From NCBI GenBank assembly GCA_023362775.1, contig JALMGJ010000006.1, positions 16,762,001 to 16,826,000 of the forward strand: 64,000 nucleotides of DNA. Direction: 5' to 3'. The notes beneath the pieces were generated by a model. The model had not been told where the DNA came from. It ran no database searches and saw only the letters and a list, made by a program, of their open reading frames with translations. Within the stretch, counting starts at the first letter, position 1; each line of letters opens with the position of its first letter. This DNA is from Charina bottae. Taxonomy: Eukaryota > Chordata > Lepidosauria > Squamata > Charinaidae. Both the position numbers and the translations under genes were made by a program. Shown piece after piece: positions 1 through 8,371 of this stretch.

Positions 1-861
1 AGGCAAATTAAATAAGATGGGGAATGAATTAACACTGTTCTTTACCCACACCAACAATAATAGGAAAATTTTGCCCTGGTATCATACACATGAACAGGAG
101 TCTCCAATTTTGACCAGACAAAAATTATGCTTGCCAGACCCCTTCTACCCCATTTGGACAAGCAATGCTATTAGCCTTTGTCCTAGAAACAAATATAGTT
201 ATTTTAAATTAATAATTTATAATTTCTATTCGATTGGTAATAATTTATGGCCCTCTCTAAACATGGATTTTCCCCCATGGGACACTATCCAGAGAATAAG
301 GTATGTTAGTCTGTTGCAGCAAAAATTAAACTTTTGTGACACCATAAAATAGTACCAAATGTATTATTTTACCAGCTTTGTGGATTATAGTGTGCTTCAT
401 TTGATGCATGAAATGTTATTCTTAGATCAAATTGGGTGGTTGATTAATGTATTAATGCTAGGATAAACCTTCCATAAATTGAGTTTTTGTGAAAGATCAC
501 AATTAATCACACAATCACTATCTCTTTCTATATTGATTTTCTCCTGACATCACTGTTTACATCCACTTCTCACCATGTATATTCAACACAGATAGCCATG
601 CAAGAAAAACATGGACAAATTGCACTATCATCATTTGTTAAGAAATACGTTTTACTGTGTCCTCATCCGGAAGTCAATATTCTTGGTCTCCTACTATTGT
701 ACAGTGATAACAGACATGTTTACTGCTGTTTTGCGGAATGCCTTTAACTGCTTGAATTAATTAGTCTTGTCTCATTTTAGAAATAAGACTTATTTTTTGT
801 GTGTGCATTGCACTCTCAATATTCTAGGTATCTTTTTATTTTTTCCTTCCTGTTACTAAGT

Positions 862-952
862 CTAGGGTTGGGGCTGCAAAAATCCAGGTTGCCATAGCAC
901 AAACATCTCTTTTTGCTACCAACCAATGGTAATCCGGATTTTTACAACCCAG
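862..952. repeat. Possible small MITE (imperfect hairpin)
   Basis: ggttggggctgcaaaaatcc at the left pairs imperfectly with the inverse of ggatttttacaacccagacc at the right. A related piece is at 12538-12625 (ccagatctaggctgcagaaa). No flanking duplication was found. Confidence 0.4.
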
Positions 953-1734
953 ACCTGATAGCTCAACTAAGCCAATTATTTTCTTCTTTTAACTATCTTT
1001 CCTTCTTTCAACCTGACCCAGGTTTTGCAAGGTCTCTCTCCCCTTCCCCATAACTCCCCACTTCTTTTTAAAAATCCTTTTAGACTGAGAACTTGTGGAA
1101 AACAGACTTTGTTTAAAAAAAATGTAATTGCCTGGCACCCATTAAAGAATTAAGTAATAGTTGATGTACATGTGAATGGGTGCAGATTTTTCTTTTAAAT
1201 AAAAAAGAAGCAAACATCCTGAATGCTTTACTTGGGAGTATCGTCACATTTTCAACATTCAAAATATTCCAAGAAGGCTGTAAAAATATGGTCTTAGGGC
1301 TCCCCCCACCCGGGCACTGGGACAATAAGGTTGGAGCCCAGGGATTCAAAAGATGAATGGGTATAGTTATAGACTGGGCACCTGTTTTTTCTTGATTTTT
1401 TCCCTTTCTTTTTTTTTTGTATTAGTTCTGTTATCTGTGGTTTTATCACTGTTGTTAGCCGCCCAGAGTTGTTTAGATAGGCGGCCATATAAATCATTTA
1501 TATAAATATGTAATGCAGCGTTGAGTGAAAACATGAGAATTATGCAAAACAAGAAACTGAACAAAACACATGAGGTACATTTCAGTTGAAACATTACAGC
1601 TTATACTGCTGAGGACATGGCTATATGTTGATCCCCTATCAAAAGAAAACAAACATGGTTTATTTTTGATGACTTTTACATAAGCTGTGTTTTATCTGAC
1701 TGCTGATTAATTTTAATTGTATTTACTGAACACA

Positions 1735-1758
1735 CAGACAGACAGACAGACAGACAGA
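1735..1758. repeat. (CAGA)n microsatellite
   Basis: Six units of CAGA, followed by ctggatgc. Confidence 0.95.
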
Positions 1759-2245
1759 TGCTGGATGCTTGTTTATATTAATTATTTGAAATGCTACTGC
1801 TTGTATTTTTATATTAGAAGTTACTGTGAGATAAAAAATTTAGATATAAAATTTAGAAAAAAATCCACTTTCAGTCAAACTCATTCTTTTTACATGAAAG
1901 AGATGGAGAATGAGGAGAATAAATAATTCTAATACATTTCTTCACTTAGGGAACACATAATATGTTGTGTTGTGATACAGCTGCTAAAAAGGCAAATGCT
2001 ACCCTGGGATCCTGATCACAGGGACAAGAAAGGAGCCTCCTTGGGCATCCCCCGGGCAAAGGTGATGTCACCGGCAAATCCTTTCACTACAAAAGCGCCC
2101 TGGTGCTTCTGACATGAAAACAAACAAACAAACCTTGGGATGCAATTAAGAGCAGCACAAAGTCCAGGTACTGAGAAGTAATTGTTCCCTGATCAGACCT
2201 AATTTGGAGTACAGGACACCAGATCTGGACACCATAGTTAAAAAA

Positions 2246-2580
2246 GGTAAAGGTAAAGGCTCCCCCCGCACATTTGTGCAGTCGTGTCCGACTCTAGGGG
2301 CCGGTGCTCATCTCCGTTTGTTAGCCGAAGAGCCAGCGCTGTCCGAAGACGCTTCTGTGGTCATGTGGCCGGCATGATGCGCGCGGAACGCTGTTACCTT
2401 CCCACCGAAGTGGTACCTATTCATCTACTTGCATTTGCATGCTTTCGAATTGCTAGGTTGGCAAGAGCTGGAGCTAGTGCGGGAGCTCATTCTGCACGCA
2501 GGGCTAGGGATCCGAACCTCCGAACTTGCGATCTTCCGATCGACAAGCCTGGCGTCTTACCCGCTGAGCCACCACGCCCG
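2246..2580 (-). repeat. Sauria-type tRNA-derived SINE, full length
   Basis: Reading the minus strand: a tRNA-like head (gtggctcagcgggtaagacg A-box region, B box ggttcggatcc, one base off consensus), a squamate-specific body (ccaacctagcaattcgaaag), and a tail of CCTTTA units derived from the Bov-B LINE. Flanked by a duplication of gttaaaaaa at 2237-2245 and 2580-2588. Transcription would be by RNA polymerase III from the internal A and B boxes. Confidence 0.93.
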
Positions 2581-2771
2581 TTAAAAAAAGTTAAAAAAAG
2601 ACAGTGACAAATTGGAGCACGTTCAGAGGACTGCAACTAAGGATGAGGAAGGGTCTGAAAACTGTGCACAATGAGGAACAACGAAAGGACCTGTGTATTT
2701 AGCTGGCAGAAGAGATGACTGAGGGGACATCAGATAGGTAAAGTTAAAGGTTCCCCCCGCAGTCAGTTTCC

Positions 2772-2962
2772 GTTTCCGTTTTTAACTCTCGGTATTTTTT
2801 TTTAGCTTTTGATCTCCAGAAAGGCCCCAGGGCTTGGGAGGGCCCTTTCTCTGTCAGGAAACAGGGTTAACGAGAGGACCCCAGAGGAGGTGCTGCCTCG
2901 AAGGCAGGTGGTGACAGCAGGAGCGTCCCCCGAAGAAGGTGGGGTCCGGGCGTGAAGAAGGG
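2772..2962 (-). repeat. Inverted repeat arm A
   Basis: 191 bp that match the reverse complement of 4709-4902 with one substitution (ctcgg versus ctccg) and one 3-bp indel (gaagaagg versus gaaggagaagg). The sequence has features of a squamate L1-type 5' leader (GC-rich, then A-rich), but this assignment is uncertain. Confidence 0.95.
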
Positions 2963-3001
2963 TGATGTTCTTGCGTGTCCGGGCGTGAAGAAGGGTGATC
3001 T
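2944..3001 (+). repeat. Two-copy tandem at the end of arm A
   Basis: A 23-bp unit beginning gtccgggcgtgaagaaggg occurs at 2944-2966 and again at 2979-3001, 35 bp apart. The second copy sits at the junction with the resumed SINE, suggesting slippage or template switching when the block arrived. Confidence 0.9.
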
Positions 3002-3369
3002 CCTCCTGCTTGTCAGCCGAAGAGCCAGTATTGTCCGAAGACGCTTCCACGGTCATGTGGCCGGCATGACGCACGCGGAACGCTGTTACCTTCCCCCCGA
3101 AGTGGTACCTATTCATCTACTTGCATTTGCATGCTTTCGAATTGCTAGGTTGGCAAGAGCTGGGGCCAGTGCGGGAGCCCACTCCGTCACGCGGGGCTAG
3201 GGATTCGAACCTCCGAACGTGCTATCTTCCAATCGACAAGCCTGGTGTCTTACCCGCTGAGCCACCACACCCCTCAAATCAGATAGCAGTCTTCAAATAT
3301 CTGAAGGGTTTCACACATAGGAGGAAGTAGACTTATTCTCTATGGCTCCAGAATAGAACTAATGGGTTA

Positions 3370-3407
3370 TCAAATCAAATCTTTATTACGGCCATAAACC
3401 AGCATAA
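3370..3407 (-). mobile_element. 38-bp retroelement stub with a 13-bp target duplication
   Basis: A 13-bp direct repeat aactaatgggtta (3357-3369 and 3408-3420) brackets 38 bp. Its minus strand ends in aataaagatttgatttga, a short-repeat tail typical of a SINE or LINE 3' end. It is a severely 5'-truncated insertion within the CR1 copy. Confidence 0.8.
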
Positions 3408-3849
3408 AACTAATGGGTTAAAATTGCAAGGAAGCAGGTTCAGGCTAGACATTAGGATGAACTTCCGGAGTGCATAAGCTGGGAGCCAGTGCAACAGGCT
3501 ACCACTGGTGGCAGTTCTCCTTGTGGTGTGTTTCCTTCACTGGAGGTCTTCAGCACCTGGATGGTCATCTGTCAGAGCCCTTCACTGGGCAAAGGGTTGG
3601 ACAAGATGACCTGTACCATCCTTCCCAACTCTATGATTCAAACAACGTGTATGGAGGAAACCAGAGAAATAATAGCTTCTACTGTGTGATACTATGGGAA
3701 AATAGACTGAAAAGCAAAATGCAAAGACCAAAATCGCAGAATCAGAACCTTTGGGACACCTGGAAAGATCAGAGACACCCTGATCCATAAAAGCTTCAGA
3801 AAAAAAACTCGTAACCTGAACATTAACCCAGAAGGAGGCGACCGGGACC

Positions 3850-4580
3850 GGGAGAGCCTTGCCTAAAGTTTCTCAAGGGAGTTCAAGGCAGAAGCGGGAC
3901 CCGACTTCCGGAACCGCCGCTCCGCACGTTCAACGTCCCCAACCGGGTGCCCTCGAGAAGTCCACCACATCTGGCAAGCACAAGGTGGGAAAAGCTGCTT
4001 AACACACGCGTCTCCTCCGAACACAGTGAGCTCCGCTTGGGAGAAAAGCCGCGCGTCCCTCCGTCCTGTTTCCAGCGCGCATCCGGCGGCCCGCGCACTA
4101 CCAAGCTCTGCGCCCGCCCGGGCCCGACTTACCGGCTGGGAACAGTTGAAAAGCGGCGGAGCGCTGAGGAGAAGTCTCAGCCCAGACAGCGCCGGGAGCA
4201 GCCCCGCCAGAAGCACGAAAGACCACGAAGCGACTCCCCTCATCCTCGACGCCGCCCTGCTCCCGAAGCAAGGCCACCGGCCGCATTGGCCTGGCTCCGC
4301 CCACCTCTGGCTTCCGGGACCAAACCCGAAACGGGACACAGGGGCGGAGTCGGAGGAAGCTCACCTGAGGCGGGGCATAGGCGGGTGGGCGTGGTCGCCC
4401 ATTCTTGGGGGAAGGTGGGGGTGGGTGCACGTTATCTTGAGGCGAGGCGGCGGGGGGCGGGGCTTGGAGGAGAAAGAGGGCGGACCTCTCCCTCTTCTGT
4501 ACCGGCGGTGAGGAGACGACCTGAGGGAAAGGGGGCGTGGCCGGGCGCGAGCGGCGGCCGTTAGTTAGTCCCGAAGCTGG
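3850..4580. promoter_or_regulatory. CpG island promoter
   Basis: About 700 bp rich in G+C and CpG inside AT-rich DNA. On the minus strand upstream of the ATG at 4243 there are an inverted CCAAT box (4285-4289), a GC box (4293-4302) and an ETS-like CCGGAAG (about 4310-4316). Further G-rich SP1-like boxes cluster at 4440-4470. TATA-less layout typical of a vertebrate housekeeping promoter, possibly bidirectional. No plus-strand exon was recognised. Confidence 0.75.
4133..4243 (-). CDS. First coding exon of an unidentified gene, signal peptide or membrane anchor
   Basis: 37 codons from ATG at 4243, ending exactly at a perfect donor CCG|GTAAGT. The context AGGATGA has A at -3. The peptide starts MRGVASWSFVLLAGLLPALS, continues with a leucine-rich core and ends PPLFNCSQP. 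This looks like a signal peptide or type II anchor: short basic start, about 20 hydrophobic residues and a possible N-glycosylation sequon NCS. The position inside the CpG island supports a true exon 1. No later exon was recognised between 1 and 4132, so the gene would continue left of the window with a first intron over 4 kb. It is on the same strand as CACNA1C and downstream of it. I do not recognise the protein. An in-frame extension upstream to a GTG is less likely. Confidence 0.6.
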
Positions 4581-5050
4581 ATTACGGGTTAGCCTTCCGG
4601 GCGTCGGTGCTTGAGCCTGTTCCGGGGATCGGCAGGGATATTATTGCCCACTGGTTTCTGTGGGTTGTTGTTTTGATATTGATATTTTTGCTGTGGACGC
4701 TTAATCCCCCCTTCTTCACGCCCGGACCCCACCTTCTCCTTCGGGGGACGCTCCTGCTGTCACCACCTGCCTTCGAGGCAGCACCTCCTCTGGGGTCCTC
4801 TCGTTAACCCTGTTTCCTGACAGAGAAAGGGCCCTCCCAAGCCCTGGGGCCTTTCTGGAGATCAAAAGCTAAAAAAAAATACGGAGAGTTAAAAACGGAA
4901 ACAATTGAAATAATGCTGTCTCCTGGCTGCCTAAAGCCCTTCCTCCTGTCTTTGAGAGACAGACCGATCTCATCAGAAAGAAGTAAAACTTTAAGAAGAA
5001 GAAGAAATAATGGATAAAAGCCCCGAGAATTACAAAAGAATATACTGTAT
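4580..5050 (+). mobile_element. Probable L1 5' fragment containing arm B
   Basis: A GC-rich leader passes into an AAG-rich segment (aactttaagaagaagaagaa) followed by an ATG at about 5010 and a short open stretch, as in the start of squamate L1 ORF1. It breaks off at the Sauria SINE at 5058. The classification rests on general resemblance only. Confidence 0.4.
4709..4902 (+). repeat. Inverted repeat arm B
   Basis: 194-bp mate of 2772-2962, in opposite orientation, 1.75 kb away on the other side of the CpG island. It continues rightwards into an A-rich leader and ATG-containing sequence (to about 5045) that resembles the 5' end of a squamate L1, so arm B is probably the longer source-like copy. 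Confidence 0.95.
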
Positions 5051-5057
5051 TCCGGTA

Positions 5058-5383
5058 GGGGCGTGGTGGCTCAGCGGGTAAGACGCCAGGCTTGTCGATC
5101 TGAAAATCACAAGTTCGGAGGTTCAAATCCCCAGCTCTGCGTGCGGAGTGAGCTCCTGCACTCGCCCCAGCTCTTGCCAACCTAGCAATTCGAAAGCATG
5201 CAAATGCAAGAGGTACCACTTTGGTGGGTAGGTAACAGCGTTCCGCGCGTGTCATGCGGCCACATGACCGTGGAAGCGTCTTCGGATGCTGGCTCTTTGG
5301 CTAACAAACGAGTCGGACACGACTGCACAAATGTGCGGGGGGGGGGGGGGTACCTTTACCTTTACCTTTAATTGTCTACACAG
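5058..5383 (+). repeat. Sauria SINE, full length
   Basis: The head ggggcgtggtggctcagcgg and a B-box region (ggttcaaatcc) are present, with the body and the CCTTTA tail. A run of about 17 G at 5337-5353 interrupts the usual ggggggaacc before the tail. Part of the body (agtagatgaat) is deleted. Confidence 0.92.
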
Positions 5384-6769
5384 TACTAGTGTCTCTTACA
5401 TATTTATGTATTTATAACACAAGGCTTTTTAAGTAAGAAAAATATTATTAAGACAAGTCATAATAGAAATATGTAAAATTATGCATGGTACAAAGAAAAT
5501 GGAAAGGAAGGAAGTCCCCCCCCCCTTATATAAATGTACAATCCAGGATTATCCAATGAAGCAGAATTCTAAGACCTTGGGCAAATAAGGAATTACTTTT
5601 TTTATAACACAAAAACTATGGTTTTCATTTCCATAAGTTGTATTGCTCCTTGCCAACTTGGATGGCTTCAGAAAGGATTGCATATATTCATGGAACTTAC
5701 GTTTCTCAGTAACTACTGTATGTGATGGCTATGTATTACCTTCCGTGTCAGGCAGTGTGTCTCAGTACAAATTGCCGGGCAATCTAAGAAAGAGGACCCT
5801 ATTGTGCTTATATCCTAGTGCTTATGATCTTCATAGGCATCTGATTGGTCAATATGGACATAGAATGCTATCCTAGATAGCCTTTGGTCTGATCCAGCTA
5901 GGTTCTTCTTATGTTCTTTGGTAGAATTGAAAGGACTCCCCTATTGATTTATACTTTACTTACCTCAACAATCAACATAGAATATGTACCTCAGTTATTT
6001 TAAATGATGATTAAATATATTTGGAAATAGAACCAAAGCAGTTAGAACCTGGGTTCTTACAATGCTACAGATAAGAATGTGAAGTCCACACATTTAACTA
6101 ATCTAGAGCAAGAGCAGATGTAGATTCACTATATAAAGTTTAAGTCTGTTTTTGCTGGGTTCTCAAATTATTAATAGTATTCAAAATACTTCATGCTAGC
6201 ATTTCTGGAGTCTCAAAATATAGGAACACATAGGTAGGACTATTTCTTATGGAGTGATTCTATCAGATTAATACCAAAACAAAATTCATATTCTTTACAA
6301 ACAGAGCTAGAAGGGGGCATTTTCTCTATTATGCCCAACCCCCTGTCCAGTGCAGAAATCCAGATGAAAAAATATTTGAGAGATGGGTCTCCTTTGCTCA
6401 AACATATGTTGTGAAGGAAGTCTCTCAACTCTGCATAATTGGTTCCATTATTTGATTCTTCTTGCTCTTAGGATTTTTTTTTTTTGGAATAATCAACTGG
6501 AGTCTGGCTTCTTGTAACTTAATTCATTACAACTCTCTTCAAATTATGGGTATATGGTTCCTCTACTTAAAGATAAATGCTACTGGGTTTTTTTGTTTTT
6601 TGCCCCTGCCCCTGCCCCTGCCCTGTCCCTTTCATTTTATATTCATACAGTATTATCTCCATCTTTCACATACTTTGCTCTTAATGCAGTGAAGAGTATT
6701 TAGAATTGTAGGCGTCTTGATGAGGAAATGATACTTTCCATGTAGAAAATTCCCTTAAGTTTTTATATA

Positions 6770-6968
6770 CAGTGGGGCAAAAAAGTATTTAGTCAGCCAC
6801 CAATTGTGCAAGTTCTCCCACTTAAAAAGATGAGAGAGGCCTGTAATTGACATCATAGGTAGACCTCAACTATGAGAGACAAAATGAGAAAACAAATCCA
6901 GACAATCACATTGTCTGATTCGGAAAGAATTTATTTCCAAATTATGGTGGAAAATAAGTATTTGGTCA
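6770..6968 (+). repeat. Tc1 left terminal inverted repeat
   Basis: 199 bp matching the reverse complement of 8171-8369 with only scattered inner mismatches (for example gattcgg versus gatttgg near 6921). Long repeats of this size are of the IR/DR type and should hold two transposase binding sites each. Confidence 0.9.
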
Positions 6969-7134
6969 CCTACAAACAAGCAAGATTTCTGGCTCTCACA
7001 GACCTGTAACTTCTTCTTTACGAGGCTCCTCTGTCCTCCACTCATTACCTGCATTAATGGCACCTGTTTGAACGTGTTATCAGTATAAAAGACACCTGTC
7101 CACAACCTCAAACAGTCACACTCCAAACTCCACT

Positions 7135-8154
7135 ATGGTGAAGACCAAAGAGCTGTCGAAGGACACCAGAAACAAAATTGTAGACCTGCACCAGGCTGGG
7201 AAGACTGAATCTGCAATAGGCAAGCAGCTTGGTGTGAAGAAATCAACTGTGGGAGCAATAATTAGAAAATGGAAGACATACAAGACCACTGATAATCTCT
7301 CTCGATCTGGGGCTCCACGCAAGATCTCACCCCGTGGGGTCAAAATGATCACAAGAACGGTGAGCAAAAATCCCAGAACCACACGGGGGGACCTAGTGAA
7401 TGACCTGCAGAGAGCTGGGACCAACGTAACAAAGGCTACCATCAGTAACACACTACGCCGCCAGGGACTCAGATCCTGCAGTGCCAGACGTGTCCCCCTG
7501 CTTAAGCCAGTACATGTCCGGGCCCGTCTGAAGTTTGCTAGAGAGCATTTGGATGATCCAGAAGAGGATTGGGAGAATGTCATATGGTCAGATGAAACCA
7601 AAGTAGAACTGTTTGGTAGAAACACAACTCCTCGTGTTTGGAGGAGAGAGAATGCTGAGTTGCATCCAAAGAACACCATACCTACTGTGAAGCATGGGGG
7701 TGGCAACATCATGCTTTGGGGCTGTTTCTCTGCAAAGGGACCAGGACGACTGTTCCGTGTACAGGAAAGAATGAATGGGGCCATGTATCGTGAGATTTTG
7801 AGTGCAAACCTTCCATCAGCAAGGGTATTGAAGATGAAACGTGGCTGGGTCTTTCAGCATGACAATGATCCCAAACACACCGCCCGGGCAACGAAGGAGT
7901 CGCTTCGTAAGAAGCATTTCAAGGTCCTGGAGTGGCCTAGCCAGTCTCCAGATCTCAACCCCATAGAAAACCTTTGGAGGGAGTTGAAAGTCCGTGTTGC
8001 CCAGCGTCAGCCCCAAAACATCACTGCTCTAGAGGAGATCTGCATGGAGGAATGGGCCAACATACCAGCAACAGTGTGTGCCAACCTTGTGAAGACTTAC
8101 AGAAAACGTTTGACCTCCGTCATTGCCAACAAAGGATATATAACAAAGTATTGA
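7135..8154 (+). CDS. Tc1-like transposase, intact ORF
   Basis: 339 residues with no stop or frameshift, the usual length for Tc1-like transposases (about 340). The N-terminal paired-like DNA-binding domain occupies about residues 1-115, with helix-turn-helix patterns such as [20 protein letters not shown] and a GRPR-like SGAPRK hook at 58-63. The catalytic domain carries D153 (IWSDET), D243 (FQHDNDPKH) and E278 (DLNPIENLW), giving the DD34E spacing of the family. A glycine-rich [13 protein letters not shown] lies at 188-199. It should cut at TA targets and paste the element. Expression would depend on a host promoter or the terminal repeat. Catalytic integrity is visible in sequence; activity is inferred. 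Confidence 0.95.
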   Translation: MVKTKELSKDTRNKIVDLHQAGKTESAIGKQLGVKKSTVGAIIRKWKTYKTTDNLSRSGAPRKISPRGVKMITRTVSKNPRTTRGDLVNDLQRAGTNVTKATISNTLRRQGLRSCSARRVPLLKPVHVRARLKFAREHLDDPEEDWENVIWSDETKVELFGRNTTPRVWRRENAELHPKNTIPTVKHGGGNIMLWGCFSAKGPGRLFRVQERMNGAMYREILSANLPSARVLKMKRGWVFQHDNDPKHTARATKESLRKKHFKVLEWPSQSPDLNPIENLWRELKVRVAQRQPQNITALEEICMEEWANIPATVCANLVKTYRKRLTSVIANKGYITKY

Positions 8155-8170
8155 GATGAACTTTTGATAT

Positions 8171-8369
8171 TGACCAAATACTTATTTTCAACCATGATTT
8201 GCAAATAAATTCTTTCCAAATCAGACAATGTGATTGTCTGGATTTGTTTTCTCATTTTGTCTCTCATAGTTGAGGTCTACCTATGATGTCAATTACAGGC
8301 CTCTCTCATCTTTTTAAGTGGGAGAACTTGCACAATTGGTGGCTGACTAAATACTTTTTTGCCCCACTG
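8171..8369 (-). repeat. Tc1 right terminal inverted repeat
   Basis: 199 bp mate of the left repeat, ending CCCCACTG next to the TA duplication at 8370-8371. Confidence 0.9.
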
Positions 8370-8371
8370 TA

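Larger units (their letters stand above)
1..2139. other. AT-rich intergenic DNA, no gene seen
   Basis: Apart from the possible MITE at 862-952, the CAGA run, and a short LINE or SINE tail like segment (ttagccgcccagagttgttt at about 1457-1476), no exon-like signal was seen. The segment 2000-2115 is CpG-containing and odd in composition but not recognised. The unidentified gene starting at 4243 would run through here as intron. Confidence 0.6.
2738..3273 (-). repeat. Sauria SINE interrupted by a foreign 247-bp block
   Basis: The tail (2738-2761) and the head plus body (about 3009-3273) belong to one SINE, flanked by the 9-bp duplication atcagatag at 2729-2737 and 3278-3286. The internal part that should follow the tail, about 55 bp, is replaced by 2762-3008, which holds one arm of a large inverted repeat. 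Confidence 0.85.
2140..3660 (+). mobile_element. CR1 LINE 3' fragment split by nested insertions
   Basis: Segments 2140-2236, 2590-2728 and 3287-3660 read as one CR1 3' region. They include the motifs of a diluted CR1 tail such as tggagcacgttcagaggac, gaacttccggagtgc and the terminal ggttggacaagatgacctg, ending near ctatgattca as CR1 does. Two Sauria SINEs (2246-2580, 2738-3273) and one 38-bp fragment (3370-3407) interrupt it. It is old, with no coding capacity left. Confidence 0.85.
6770..8369 (+). mobile_element. Complete Tc1-family DNA transposon
   Basis: 1600-bp element flanked by TA (6768-6769 and 8370-8371). Ends begin CAGTGGGGCAAAAAAG. Terminal inverted repeats run 6770-6968 and 8171-8369 (199 bp each). 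About the outer 155 bp are identical, with a handful of mismatches inside. Between them is one intronless transposase ORF followed by AATAAA near 8204. All parts needed for a self-mobile Tc1 element are visible. Confidence 0.95.

Noticed and set aside
2284..2607. Open frames of about 60-130 codons with the phrase LAFACFRIARLARAGAS at several places (also 4869-5255, 11846-12160, 41698-41907)
   Set aside because: These are accidental translations of the Sauria SINE body and head, repeated because the SINE is repeated.
3947..4564. 205-codon plus-strand frame across the CpG island
   Set aside because: Long frames are expected in GC-rich DNA. The peptide is low-complexity Arg/Pro/Gly, and the minus strand has the better exon signals.
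7116..7784. 222-codon antisense frame over the transposase
   Set aside because: It is the shadow of the Tc1 transposase coding strand and carries no family features.
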